Source: Serinus canaria | Lineage: Eukaryota > Chordata > Aves > Passeriformes > Fringillidae | Direction: 5' to 3' | Length of the DNA stretch: 64,000 nt | Assembly: GCF_022539315.1 (NCBI RefSeq) | Contig: NC_066315.1 | Span: 95,833,990 to 95,897,989, forward strand | In this document: positions 1 through 12,100 of the stretch, piece after piece | Layout of the letters: each line of letters begins with the position of its first letter | Position numbering within the stretch: position 1 is the stretch's first letter | Made by a program: the position numbers and the translations under genes | The notes under the pieces: generated by a model | Database searches by the model: none | What the model saw: the letters and a program-made list of their open reading frames with translations, nothing else | Told to the model about the DNA's origin: nothing

Positions 1-755
1 ATCCATTAAAATGAGCAGAATGTGATAAAAATACAGGAAACGGGACAAAAAAGTCCTCACCTCTAACAATTTTAAACATTCAAATTTCAAAATTTTGACT
101 ATATTGATGTAATAAAGCATGTCTTACTTGTGGAACAATAGAAATATTTCCTTCCTACTCCCAAGGGCAGTACTTCTAACACCAAAATTAAAACATAACT
201 GCAAAAAATACAATAACCTTCAGAATGATCAGTTCTACCTATACAAAATATTTCTTCTCCAAAAGTAGAGAGTTTAGTTTCCATGCTTCTTTTGCTCTTG
301 AAACAAATTCAATTTCTGATTTTAGTCCTAGCAACAGTAGCATAGTTGGGGCTGTTTATTGGAGAAAAGAATATGAAAACATTGAAGAATATGAAGGACA
401 ATATGATTCAGAAAATACTCCATTGTATCCCTTTTAAGCCTTCACCCTGTATTATTAAGAGCATTTTGTTGAGTCTTCATTAATTTCAAAGAAAGTGAAA
501 TATCAAGGATTTCTTATTATTTCTCTTCAACATTTGGAACTTTTTCATAAGATACAATCAATATTTCTGGTGTGATATGGAAAAAACAGTTAGTGGAGAG
601 AAACAGCAGGTCAGGCATGAGCTCCCACTGCACCCTGTGGTACAAACAGTGAAGTCTCTCACAAACTCATGAGTGACTTTGCTTGATCCAACAGTTGTGG
701 CTAGAATAAACAAACTGCTGCCAGAAACTTGCTGCACTATCGTTTTTTTTTTTGG

Positions 756-786
<31 letters not shown>

Positions 787-2061
787 TCTACCAGTTCAGT
801 CATGTCATTTTCTTTGGCTTAGCATTACAGCTAAGCCACGCTCCAGCTCGGATTTTCTACCAAACTCTTCCAACGCTTTAAGCCTGTTGGTGTGATTCTG
901 CATGGGTGAAGTGATTCTTCTCGCCTTGCCCAGTTCCAGAGTTATTTTGAAATACTGAGTCTAGAAGGTGGGAGGAGAGCAGGAGAGCTGCTGTTTAGGT
1001 TTTAGGTTGAAAGAGTAAGAAAAAAGATAAGAACCCCCTCTTTTTTTTTTTTTAAGCTGTTGCTGAGAGGAGCTCAAGAACTTTTGAAGAGCAGGAATCT
1101 TCGGTGAAAGGCTGTATTAAGAGCACAGGATTATTTTCAGAAGAGGTAGCAGTCCAGAAACTGCTGATTCTGAGAGGTGGTATGTACAAAGAAGCAGCTT
1201 ACTTCTTGTCTAGAGGTGAATGAATTTTGCAAAGAAAACAGCATGGAATTCTTGATAAGAAAAAAGGGAGAGAGGAAGGAATAGATATTCAAGCATCATA
1301 AAAGCAGTCTTTGTAGTTGTATCAGTAAAAGTCAGCAAGCTGCATTTAATGTTTTTGAATGCTAGAAAAAATTAGTGATTAATTCAGTATCACTAAGTTT
1401 ATCCACTATATCCCACTAAAAATTGTGACTATTGTTTTCCAGAAGCAGGGACTTACAGGTTAAATTGGACTTCTGCAAATATTTTTTGACCTCAAAACCT
1501 GGAACATTTAAAGCAATGTATTTGTAAAGTAGTGCAGTTCTTGTTGGATGACTCTTACACAACAGCTAAATATTACATATTTATACATGTTGAAGAGATT
1601 TTGGATTAATTTCTGATGTGTTCTTCACCATATCTCTCCTTCTAAAAATTCTTTCAATTTGGAGCTCAGTCATGACACCAGATTCCACATCTGAACCCAT
1701 TTTCTGTGCTTTTCTTACCATGCTTTTTTCTTTGAGACAGTCTTTGAGGAAAGGAAGCAGACTTGCAATCCACATATTGTTTTGGTAGATGATTGGGAAA
1801 GAATGGGGCATGCCATATGAAAAGACTGAAAAATTGCCAGGGCTGAAAAAGAAGTACTTATTCCCTCCAGAATACACAGACATTTTCAGAGATTTAATAA
1901 ATTTTTTCCAACTTTAGCAGAAAACGGGGTAGCAAGTTCTCTTAGGCAGATTAAAACAGAAACATGTTTTTGTGTGGTCCCACTAGATCTGAAAAATGGG
2001 TTAGTGGTTGTATTTACATGCATGTTTATAGGGTCAGGGCTACATTACAGTTTGTACGAGG
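1..2061. other. Non-coding AT-rich stretch
   Basis: No gene is supportable here. Open frames are under about 100 codons, overlap on opposite strands and show no recognisable motif. Besides the T-rich tract at 743-787, which has its own entry, there is a run of 13 T at 1041-1053. The sequence looks like ordinary intergenic or intronic vertebrate DNA. Confidence 0.6.
743..787. repeat. Poly-T tract followed by short GT run
   Basis: Eleven T, GG, twenty-one T, then a short (GT)n run. On the minus strand this reads as an A-rich tail preceded by CA repeats. It could be the remnant of a retrotransposon tail, but no element body is recognisable beside it, so simple sequence is the safer call. Confidence 0.85.
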
Positions 2062-2172
2062 CCTTTCACCAGCTTTGTTGCTCTCCACTGGACGCATTCA
2101 AATACCTCCACCTACTTCTAAATTTGTGGGGCCCAGAACTGCACATAGTGCTCAGGGTGAGATCACACCATG
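2062..2172 (-). mobile_element. CR1 LINE fragment (old, minus strand)
   Basis: Read on the minus strand, this aligns by eye with the part of avian CR1 ORF2 near the reverse-transcriptase C-terminus: a stretch resembling 'gtgcagttctgggcccc', then an aged copy of the 'gaggtgctggagcgtgtcc' block, then 'gggcaacaaagctggtgaa'. It is diverged and truncated at both ends, with no 3' tail, so it is an old, immobile relic. The edges are approximate and weak similarity may extend to about 2030 and 2200. Confidence 0.75.
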
Positions 2173-3022
2173 GCTGAATACAGTAGGATAATCTTCATTG
2201 GCATCCAGATAAAAAGCAGGGAAGCACTTGTACAGTTGCTGGGGTTTATCATACATTCCTGGAGAGCTGGAAGGAGACAGCAGTGCTTCTGGCCCATGGG
2301 AAACAGACAGAAAACAAGAACTGCACTAAGGGGGTGAGGGGAACCAGGATAGGAGTGAAATCACCTTCCTTCTTCCTTCATGAAGTCATTGGGTATGAGC
2401 ACTAGGTATCAAACCATCTCTGGGGGTCTCCAGGCAACCAACCACCTGGGCTTCAATGCATTCCTGCTGGATTTCTGCCTTTCAGCCATGGAGTAAACTA
2501 TTTCAATGCTACCCAGTTAGGATACCATGCATGCCAGTCCAGCAAGGCACATGACAAAATACATGAAGGTCTTGACAGAGCAGTTCGAATCTCTTGCTAA
2601 AACAGCTCTGTGGCCCATCAGTGCTTCCTCCTCAAAACCAAGGTTGGTGCACTGAAGGTTGAGAAGTGTCCTGCAAAAAAAAAATAAATTCTCAAACTTG
2701 CAGAGAAATACTAATTCTTGACAGAAATTGTACTGATGCTGAAAATATACTTAATAACCTCCTGTCAGCTTAACACCTTTGTTGAGAACATAAGAATGAA
2801 AGAGACACATGACAAGCCTCTGACATGTTTCTGCAAAATCTTGACTGGGATGTTAAAGTCAGTAATTACAAAAGGTTTTGTGTAGTTAAAGAAAACAAAT
2901 GCCTAAGGGAGGCATTTTGCTGAGGCATTTTGCTCACTTCAAATGAGAAAAGGCACATGGGCTTTCAGTTGTTGTTAGTTAAAAGAAAAATAATCTAATG
3001 ATTTTTCTCATCCATATTTAAC

Positions 3023-3047
3023 TGAGAGCTGATAATCTCAGCTCTCA
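3023..3047. repeat. Short inverted repeat (10-bp arms, 5-nt loop)
   Basis: The left arm tgagagctga (3023-3032) is the exact reverse complement of the right arm tcagctctca (3038-3047), separated by taatc. It would form a small hairpin on either strand. No function is evident, and a stem this short may be chance. Confidence 0.7.
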
Positions 3048-3934
3048 AACTCATTAACTCAGAGATTATAACCATGTCCTGATAAAACTGAAGGTGAAAC
3101 TTCAGAAAAAAAAATGAAGTCTGGAGCAATTAAACTGAAGGGTGGGGATGCTGCTGAAATCTGCAACTCTATCCAGAGTCACCCATCCTTGATGACAATC
3201 AAATAAAATATTTAATTGTTTTTCCCTTGTTACTAATAGGATGTGTTTTTTTGTATAACTCTTTTTAGTACTCTCTGGCACAGACAATGGCTTTCTCTGG
3301 TGGGTAGCATAACAGCTGGTAAAAAAAGACATTATAGTTTTTTCCTGAATTTGGAGGTAGGTATATGAACCATTCTATCATTTAAAGTACTCATAAGATG
3401 AAATCATTGTGCAGTAGAGTGATTTCATACATAGTTATAAGACAAAAGATGCTGGTTTGTGTTATCAGGTAGCCTTCTCTATAGTGTCACATACCTTCAC
3501 CAGTGTAAACTTCTGAGAGAATTTTCTTTCCTTTTTCTTTCCAGTAAAATAGCACTGGATTCAAGGACAAGACTCTCCTGCAATCAGTATTTTTTGTTAT
3601 CCTTTCCAATGACATTAACACTAAAGAGGTGTACCTAAGCAAGTCTCATGAGGGATTCAGGACAGCCAGATAAGATAGATGTGAACCTTTTTGATCCTGG
3701 AGAGGAAAGCCACCTGGTGATGGCTCAGCAGCTGGTTGGCTGGGATTACTAGTGGCACTGATTGTTTTCCTTTGCCAGTGAACTAAGCACACAACTTGTC
3801 TGCCCCAATGGCAGCACTTTGGGGCAGCTGTGGTTTCATTGCAGAGTGAGCAGAACATTAAAGAGGGAGTACACCTGAAGACGGATTTTAGCTCCCATTC
3901 ACCAATGAATAGCTGAGAGCTTGAGCTGTGGATT

Positions 3935-4038
3935 ACTTGTGTGACTTTGATAATATTACCTCTGTTCTTTTGTCCAATGCTTTTCACGTAAAAAATAGGT
4001 ATTACCTCACCACAGACTTGAGCACTATGAGAATAAAT
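3935..4038 (+). mobile_element. Possible MIR-like SINE relic
   Basis: The order of short blocks resembles the core and 3' half of MIR/CORE-SINE elements: 'tgtgtgactttg', then a gap, then 'gtaaaaaataggtattacc', 'tcac' and 'tgagaataaat'. This matches the familiar pattern of a 'tgtgtgacct-tgg' block followed by a 'taaaatgggataatacctacctca' block and a 'gtgaggataaat' block. Such relics occur at low density in bird genomes. Divergence is high and I judged it only by eye, so chance similarity is possible. Confidence 0.3.
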
Positions 4039-4530
4039 CGGCTTATACCTTGAAGCCATTTTCTTGTCTGTCTCTACCTTTAGTTATTACAGGTTGTTAT
4101 TTAGTTTCATTTGAAGATATGACTCCATTTCAAAGAAATCTATGCGTTTCAAGCCAAGTTACTGTAAGTTTAACTTTTCTTTGAAAACTGCAACTGTCTA
4201 GGTGGCAGTTTTCAAAAAAAGTGTTTTTTCTCAGGCTACAAAAAATGGGGCAGGTTTGCTGATATCTGTCATCAAGGCAGGTACAATACTAGGTGATTAA
4301 ATGAAGGGGAAGGTGGGAGAAATTTTTGTGATTTTTTTTTTTTTGGTCAAAAACAGAACAGATTTCTTATTGAATTAAACCAGAAAATAACTGATACCAT
4401 TGTGTGCAGTACTGAACAGAAAATTTCTTGAGCATTGAGATGATGTTCCTGATACTCTGAAAAATAACTTGCTGCCCATGGAAATATTGAATGATTGAAT
4501 GTTGGTAACTCCTATGGGACAGCCTTTACC

Positions 4531-5450
4531 ATCACAGAATCACAGGGTCAGGTTGGAAGAAACCACAGTGGGTCATCTGGTTCAACCTCCCCACTCAAGC
4601 AGGGTCATCCTGGAGCACGTGGCACAGGACTGTGAATATCTCCAGAGAGGGAGACTCCGCAGCCTCTCTGAGCAATCTTTCCCAGTGCTTGGGCATCCAC
4701 AACGTAAAGAAGTTCTTCCTCACATTTAGGTGGATCTTCCTGTGCATAAGTTTCTGCCCATTGCCTATTATTCTATTGCTTAACACCACTGAGAAAAACC
4801 TGGATTCATTAATCTTCTTGACATCCTCCCTTCAGATACTTATGGACTTACAGGTTGGACTTGCTGATCTCAAAGGTTTTTCCCAACCTAGCTGATTCTG
4901 TGATTCCATGACATTGATGATGACTCCTCTCAGTTGTCTCTTCTAGAGGCTAAACAGGTCCAGCTCCCCCAGCCTTTCCTCATAAAAGGGACTCTACAGC
5001 CCCTTGGTCTCCTTTGTTGCCCTGTGCTGGACCCACACCAGGAGCTTCATGTCTCTCTTTCACTGAGGAGCCCAGAACTGGACACAGCACCCCAAATGTG
5101 GCCTCACTAGGGCTGAGTAGAGGGGCAGGATCACCTCCCTGGACCTGCTGGAATGCTCTTCCCAATGAACCCCAGGATCCCACTGGTCTTCTCGGCCAAA
5201 AGGTCACACTGTTGGCTCTTGGGCAGCTTGCTGTCCACCAGGACCACCACATCCCTCTCTGCAGAGTTGCTTTCCAGCAGATCAGCCCCAGCCTGCACTG
5301 GTGTGTTGAGCTATTTCTCTCCAGGTGTAGGACCCTACATTTGCCCTCACTGAATTCCAGACAGTTCACTGCCCATCTCCCCAGCCCCGTGAGGTCCTTC
5401 TGAAGGGCAGCTTTCAGACAACCCTCTGGCCCCTCCTCACAGCTTTGTGT
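4531..5450 (-). mobile_element. CR1 LINE, 5'-truncated, minus strand
   Basis: This is a roughly 0.9-kb CR1 copy inserted on the minus strand. Its 3' terminus is at 4531, where the reverse complement of the CR1 octamer tail appears as 'atcacagaatcacag', followed by the typical 'ggttggaagaaacc' block. Going 5' on the minus strand, it passes through the reverse-transcriptase C-terminal coding region, with recognisable pieces for 'gtccagttctgggctcctca', 'gaggccacatttggggtg' and 'gtggtggtcctggtggaca'. The frame is broken by indels and stops, so no protein is made. The copy is 5'-truncated near 5450, as most CR1 copies are. It is interrupted by a short opposite-strand CR1 tail at 4848-4907. Confidence 0.93.
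4848..4907 (+). mobile_element. Nested CR1 3' tail, plus strand
   Basis: Inside the minus-strand CR1 lies a plus-strand CR1 3' end: 'caggttggac', 'tgatctcaaaggt', 'cccaacct', then 'gattctgtgattcc', which is the CR1 terminal octamer repeat. The host CR1 resumes directly afterwards, so removing this piece restores the usual reading from 'cttcagatacttatg' to 'attgatgatgac'. The flanks atggac (4842-4847) and atgac (4908-4912) look like an imperfect target-site duplication. At about 60 bp this is an extremely 5'-truncated insertion, younger than its host. Confidence 0.75.
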
Positions 5451-7250
5451 TAGCCAAGAGCATTCACTTAAGTAGACTGAGAACTTTTATTAACCATATA
5501 TTGAGTAACGTATGTATTGGCTGCTTTCTCACTGGTGAGGGAAGGAGATAGAAAAAGATTATACAAAGTACAGCTATTTTTTTCTCATACCGCTGTGCTA
5601 TGTTCACTCAGCTTTGGTCATCCCAGCCACAACTTTGTTAAGAGATGATTCAGCATAACAAAGGCTTTTTAGAAATGAGGAAATTGCTGCAAAGTCTGCA
5701 TATTGAGCATGAGCTGTCATGGAATAATGTCTTTATATAATCATTGATTTTTCAGCTTAGTTTGCAATAAAAAGTTCATGCTGATTTATATTTTTACAAA
5801 TTACCAATTGTATTTATTGAAATCATATTTTAGCAGCTTGGGGTCACAAATGGCTTATTACCTATCTAGCTGAAAGGATTTCTGCTGCTGTTTTGGTGTT
5901 AGAGTTCCTACTGATCTTCTGCATCACCACTGTTTATCACAAAAAGTGAGTGACAAATCAATTTGCATAATATACTGAAGCAGGTAAGGATGGATGTGTT
6001 AACAGCTCATCCTACTATCCCACTCAGAACGAAAAAAACCAAAAAAGGTATACGTAAAAACTTGAATTTTCTCACCAATATTTTAAACTTGAAAAAAACT
6101 ATCAGTTCTACAGCCCATGAAAAGGTGGTATTTTCTTGGTTTTTTTCCTCTTTTTTCACATTGGGAAAACAAATGGCTAACTCAAATTCCTTTGTCAACT
6201 AAATGCTTACTGAAACAACATGTTAAGGGTGATTTGTCAGGAGCAGCATCAAGATAGGCATTGCTATTCCTATTTTGTGCACAGAGGACAGGTGATATCT
6301 TGAAGTTTTCTACATCTCCTAGCGTTTTTTTTCCTCTGATTTTATGTTCCAGATTTACAACTGGATCCAAATTAATGGTTTAAACCATTGCCTAAGATTT
6401 CTGTATTTCCTGCCAAATATCTCTAGTGGTCTGATCAAGAATCTCTCTTCTTCAAAAGGAAAAAAAAAAATAGTGAGCAGAAAATAAATTCCTTCCCCTA
6501 CCACAATATATGATGCTGCTGGAATTTCAGGCAAGGCAACATATTAGGGTTTCCCCAAATCAAAGGGCCTTTTCAGGCTTCTATGATACAGTGCTAGTCT
6601 TAGGCATGTTTCAGTTTGCAAGTCTACCTGGATGTTTATTGTATTTATTGGTTTCAGTGGGAAAGTCAGGAATATCAGCATTATATTGGAATTAGATATT
6701 TTAGACTATACTATCATGGATAGTGCAGTTTCCTTCACTTTGTTTCTGACTAAAAGTATGTCTTCAGAAAGAAGAGGAGGGTCACAGACGCTTTATCAAA
6801 AGTTTGTACTCTACTCAGATCTGGGTAAGGTCACCTGTTGAGATGAAGATTTCTCATGGCTTGCACTGTGTATTTATTAAGATCTTTCTCTTCTGTGTCT
6901 ACTGTTTATATCCCCTGAATCTTATAGTCTAATCTTAAATTATACAGACAGGAAAAATTGAAGATTTTAAAATATGATTACTAATATTCTTTTTTTTTTG
7001 ATAAATACCCCTTAATGCTTTACAGCTACATTTAGAGACTACTCTGGTCTATGTTACTAACAAATTACCCCTTTTGTTTTGATAGCTTTTTTATTATTTG
7101 TGTCTTTGGTTTTTTCCTCAAGTCATCCCTTGTAAAACTGAGGCAAAAAATCATATTGTATGATACTCTTTGTCTGATCATTTTTTTCCAGTTCAGCATT
7201 ACTGCAATTCTTTAGGATAGATGGGATAGACATTTCAGGGGTGCATCTCC

Positions 7251-7280
7251 TTTTTTCTTTTTTTTTCTTTTTTTTTTTTT
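7251..7280. repeat. T-rich simple repeat
   Basis: A tract of T interrupted only by two C residues, equivalent to an A-rich purine tract on the minus strand. It accounts for the lysine-rich end of an open frame on that strand, which should not be taken as a gene. Confidence 0.85.
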
Positions 7281-7444
7281 GTAGTGTAGCAGTCTGTGTT
7301 TTGGAACAGTGAGTCTTTCTGTTTTCCCCTTAATGATCCTATTCAAGCCCTGAAGTTTAGAAGTGGAAAGACAGGAGCCAATTTCACTGCTTCTGTCTTG
7401 TCCTTTTACTTCCTTAATCGGGGGTGTGTTTAGGGAAGTGAGTG

Positions 7445-7486
7445 TTTCACAGTGGATGTGAGACCCCATTTTCACAGTGGATGTGA
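7445..7486 (+). repeat. Short tandem duplication, 25-bp period
   Basis: The 17-bp block tttcacagtggatgtga occurs at 7445-7461 and again, identically, at 7470-7486. This is a local duplication with no sign of coding function. Confidence 0.85.
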
Positions 7487-9144
7487 CATTCTGCCTTTCC
7501 ACCTATCTCCTCTCAGATCTCACTCCTGTATGATCCAGGGACAAGCTCCACTGTCAATGTCACTGTCAATATGTCCTGAAAAAGCCGATTTCTCTCATTC
7601 TGACTGTTGGGTCACTGTTTGTACCGGGATGAAGCTCTTCCTAGAGTGGCCAGGGTTAGGGACCAGTCTTTGCTTCAGAAACCACCTTTCCTGCATACCA
7701 ATTTACCCAGGCACTGTAAAATTTAGTTGTCTTAATGAAATGACTAATTCTTAGCATAGTCAATAGCTTCTGAATAACTCATGTTTTAAGATGGGTATAG
7801 GAGAGACTGTGTCAGTACCTGAAGAGTGTGTGTGAGGGGAAAGGGGCATTTCACTGCTGCTTTACCAGGGGCCAGATGTGAGACAGCTGGGAAGCATATT
7901 CAAGCTGCAACTACTTTTTTTCATATGACTTGGATCTGAAATGTATTCACAGAAAACAAGAAGATAAAAGAACACTTTTATTGATGGTTTCATACTTCCC
8001 AATGATAGGTCAGCATCTGAAGAAAAATTTTTCTGCTTTTTCAAAGCAGTAGCTGCTTTGAGAAAAGTCCTTCAACTTTTTCTTTTTTTAAAAAAATTTT
8101 TCTTCCTTTTAATGTTCTTCTACCCTCCTTCTAACAGTTATGGAAGATCCAATTTTCATGGCAAGCACAGCAGAGAAAGGAGAGGAGAAGAATCATCACT
8201 CAGGCAGGCAGAGGAGATTTATGTCAACTGCAAAAATGCCTCACACAAACACAAGAAAAGATCATTAGGTTCTTTCTTAAGAATGAAGAAATCAAAGCAC
8301 AGGCCTTTTATTTACAGAATAGACTTTATTTTCTCTGTGCTGGCAAGATGTGGGAGGTCAAACTGGCTGTGCTGGTATGGCCTGAGCTGCTTTGGCAGGA
8401 CAGCGATGAGACCCTGGCTGTGTTGGTGTTGTATTGCAGCCTGCAGAGTTACTCTATCCCTTAATTCACATGCAGGATTAGAGACTATTTGTCCTTCTGC
8501 AATAGAAACACTTTTTCCTTGTAGGTGGACTCTTAAGGATCAATTTTAGAACATCTCTAATATGCAGAATGGAGCTGCATATGTTTACATAAAGTTAATT
8601 TGGTCTGAGAAATCTATGTGTATGAGAAGCCTATGTGACAGGGTGAGAAAGAAAATGTGTTTGATGTTGTCTGTGTTCAGGCTTTTTGCATCTCAAATTG
8701 AGAGCTCTGTGGAATAATAAATACCCATGATTTTCCACACAGGAGGTGTTATTTTGCTGCCGGGCAAACAGTGCTATTCAGCTGACAAAAGCAAATGTAT
8801 CAGGGCTCCTTGAACCTAGATTTAAAAGTATGAACAGCAGCTTGGTATCTGACAGCTTTGTGGTTTTACAGGCTTCTTGCCACTCACCACAGCAATTTCA
8901 GTGTTTTCTTTTTGGGGATGCAATCGAAGTGCAGCCCCTGCTCTCCTCCCCGACTCCTTCATTCCCTTCATTCCCCCCCATGCCCAGAAGAAAACAAACC
9001 AGGAAGAGTCTGTCACTGTCAGGTTATATTTAATAATTTATTATAAGGTTTAGTTGCGCAAAAAATAAATGAGAACATGGAAGGTATATGTGTAAATGGT
9101 GCAAAGCAGAAGAAAGGATGACTGAGAACATTTACAAAACAATA

Positions 9145-9182
9145 CACATACATATGTGGTGTATGTGTGCATATGTATATAT
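9145..9182. repeat. Degenerate CA/TG microsatellite with hairpin potential
   Basis: Alternating purine-pyrimidine sequence begins with acacatac and continues through gtatgtgt to gcatatgtatata. The acacatac and gtatgtgt blocks are reverse complements and could fold. It is probably a decayed (CA)n/(TG)n repeat. Confidence 0.7.
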
Positions 9183-12100
9183 TCTGCTGAAACCTACAAA
9201 AGAAATCACACAGAAATTGAACAAACAGACAAAAAAAAATTCCCTAAACAAACAGAACTAGAAGGCAGACCTGAGAATTAGGATCTATGCATCTTTTGGC
9301 CTTTTACAAATCTGCTGAATTACTGAGGACAGAATCCCAGTAAATGAAGGTGTTATCATGACAGCTGATAATCATCTATGTCAGCATACTGCAAACTTTG
9401 CCTGGCCCACCTATACCTGATTCCACTTTTCACTTGAAGCTTATGTAAAAATGTTGCTGGATATGGTGTTTGGGGTTTTTGTTTGGGTTTCTTTTTTAAA
9501 GGGGTTAGTGGTGGAGGCATCATGAGCCTGCCTACAGATCAGGTACTGGTTCTACTTGGCTGGCTAGGAGGAGCATCACAGTCTGACAGCAAAAAGCACA
9601 TTTTGAGCAGCCTTCTCCAGTGGAAAGCTTTCTTCACGTGCACAGGAAAATGGGAACCTAGCTTCTTCTGAGAATAACATGGACACAAGGCTTCTCTTCA
9701 CTATCTGAGCAATAATAGCATCATGTGGTGATCCTACAGTTCAGCTAAAATTCTAAAATCCTAAAGTAAAGTGTCCTTTCAACTTATGCTGAAGATTTAT
9801 GTTGTTTACAATGTCATATACCATTAAAAACATCTTGTTTTGGTTTTCTGTACTCCTGAACAAGGACACATTGCAATGGATGTTTGGTTTTTTTTTAAAT
9901 TTCACTTGCTGAAGGTCTCCAGATATACAAATGCTTGAATGTGAAATTGATGAGGATACACAGAACTGTACTACTAACAAGCTGGTTTATTTCCTGAGTT
10001 ATCAAATGTTATAGCAGATAATTCTAAGTTGTGCACAGCCTTACAAATGAAACCTTACAAATGAAGCCTTGTAGTATCAGGTCATTTCTTATGGTCCCCC
10101 TGATAGTAAAATGCCAAAATAACAATGTAATGGATTTGATTACACAGAAGGTCTCAGTTGGAGAGACAAATTGGAGATACACAAACATCCAGAAGCTGAG
10201 AAGATGGTATTGTTTTCCTGCTTTTATAGACCATCAGAATACATCCCTGCTTTACTGAGGGTAAAAAAAGGGGGAGAGGTTGAGGTTAAATATCTGGAAC
10301 ACCAGATTGTTATGATTATTTGTGGTACTGCCCTTATTTCTTTTCTCTCTTGGTACTTTCAGCTTGTCTTTTTGAAACAATTGCTTATTTTTGAGATTTG
10401 AAGACAAAACAAAATCTATAGTGCACTCCTTTGCAGGTATGTAATCTGTTTTAATTCAAATTCCGTAAACATATTAGTTCTACCAGTAGGATAATCCACA
10501 GGGAAAATTACATCACACATAGCATAATAAGAACAATATGTTATTTTTTTTAAACAATCTCAAAACAACAGCTTCATTTTTGTACCATAGTAATATCAGT
10601 GAACAGCAGCTGAACAAGTGACAAATTAAAACCAAAAAGAAAACAACCCCAAACTTATCAATATTCTTATTGAGGTAAAAACTAGCAAGCTACACACAAG
10701 AGAAAATTCCAAAAGCTCAATTTGAAAGGCAATATTAGAGCTCCTTAAATATTTTATGAGTCTGGCAGGTTGGGACCCAATATTTGCTGTTTGTATTATG
10801 TAAGTAGACTTTCCAATGTAAACAAACCATTGTTTATTGCTGCTTAGTTTTAATATTTCCCTTGGATTTGTCCTTTCCTTTTGGAATTTTAAAAAATTCT
10901 TTAAAATAAACTCCATCAACTGTAATTTGGAAATTTTATTTTGTACAGTTACTGTGCTAATTCAAGCTGTATCACTTGCTCAAATAGTTAAGAGGGAGAA
11001 AAAAAGAATCAATGAAGCAAAATGACACAACCATGGATAGCAACCAGCTCAGCCTTCCATCTAAACTGTAAAATAGTTCTGTGGGTTTTTTAAGGTCTTA
11101 GAAACTTTGCTGAAAGGAAATAAATGTAGTAAAATGTACTCTCATTAAAAAATGGAGTTTTGAATACCTTGAAGGGTATTCTAGGGTAACTACCATCTGT
11201 GTGATTTGAAAATGAATATAGGAGATTAAAGAAAAATAAAACCTTTTCCATAATAATAAAAATAATATTTTTCATTGGGTCAAAAAGGGAAATGTTTAAA
11301 TTCAATGTTCAAAGGAATATTCAATGATCAATAGTACAAATAAGTCTTTAAAGGGTGTAAACTCACTTCTCTTTGAAAAAGACTTCTGAATGTAGGAAAG
11401 GCAGTCACCAGAGTTTGGATCAGCAGGATGAAAAAGAAACTCACAGTATATGAAAGAAGGTGAAAGTTAGAACCTGTTATTTTCTCAGACACATTCCTTT
11501 ACCTTAAAGAACTTCTCTGACTGTAATATGTTCATGATACTGCTCCTTCTGCTGGTCTTCTGCTCTCCCTTGGCTGTGTGTCAGGGTAAAACAATGTTTC
11601 AGGGAGGAAACAGGCTGTTCTAAGGGCTGGACCCACCAAGGAACACAAGAAGCTGGACACCCCCTCCTTTGGCGGGGTAGTTCAGCAATTAATCTTCTTT
11701 ATGACCTCCACCTGACCTAAATTCCTACCCACCTTCTCTGTTAGGCACCTAAATATTTTGAAGAATGCTCAGATAAGGCTTGTTCTAGCTATACTGGGCA
11801 ACTTAACCACCTGCCTCCTCTCTAGGTTTTATCCCAGGACTAGGGGACAGGAGGAAAGGACCAAGGAAATACAGCAGGCAGAACAGTTGAAGTATAGCTG
11901 CCACCAGCATTTGCTAGTTTACTCCTGAGAGTTCCAAATAAGAAACCTTACTTCAGAAGAAGGAAAGATTTAATATTCAGAGGATTGTTCAGAGGATTGA
12001 TCTCACTACCAGCTTCATTTCTAGGGGTGGGGTTTTTTGTTTGTTTGTGTGCTTTTTTGTGTGTTTTTTTTTTTAAGGATGATGATTATTATTTTTGGAA

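Larger units (their letters stand above)
2173..4530. other. Non-coding stretch between two CR1 fragments
   Basis: No convincing gene. The longest open frame (3646-4059, minus, 137 codons) has no family motif and overlaps a possible SINE relic. The part from about 2360 to 2680 is slightly less AT-rich but unrecognised. A 10-bp-arm inverted repeat at 3023-3047 and the SINE-like piece at 3935-4038 are listed separately. Confidence 0.55.
5451..9144. other. Non-coding AT-rich stretch
   Basis: No gene can be supported. Open frames are short and unrecognised. A T-rich simple tract (7251-7280), a 25-bp-period tandem duplication (7445-7486) and a small 11-12 bp duplication near 7548-7570 are present. 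A slightly GC-richer patch around 8340-8460 has no clear splice-site-bounded open frame. Confidence 0.55.

Noticed and set aside
3646..4059. A 137-codon minus-strand frame
   Set aside because: There is no recognisable domain, no matching splice sites or promoter, and part of it overlaps a possible SINE relic.
4980..5403. Two 129-codon frames on opposite strands
   Set aside because: They lie inside the broken minus-strand CR1. The GC-rich, stop-poor CR1 sequence accounts for them.
11741..11765. ttaggcacctaaatattttg, recalling a motif common in old reptile and turtle DNA repeats
   Set aside because: The match is one short block with no flanking similarity that I could recall with confidence.
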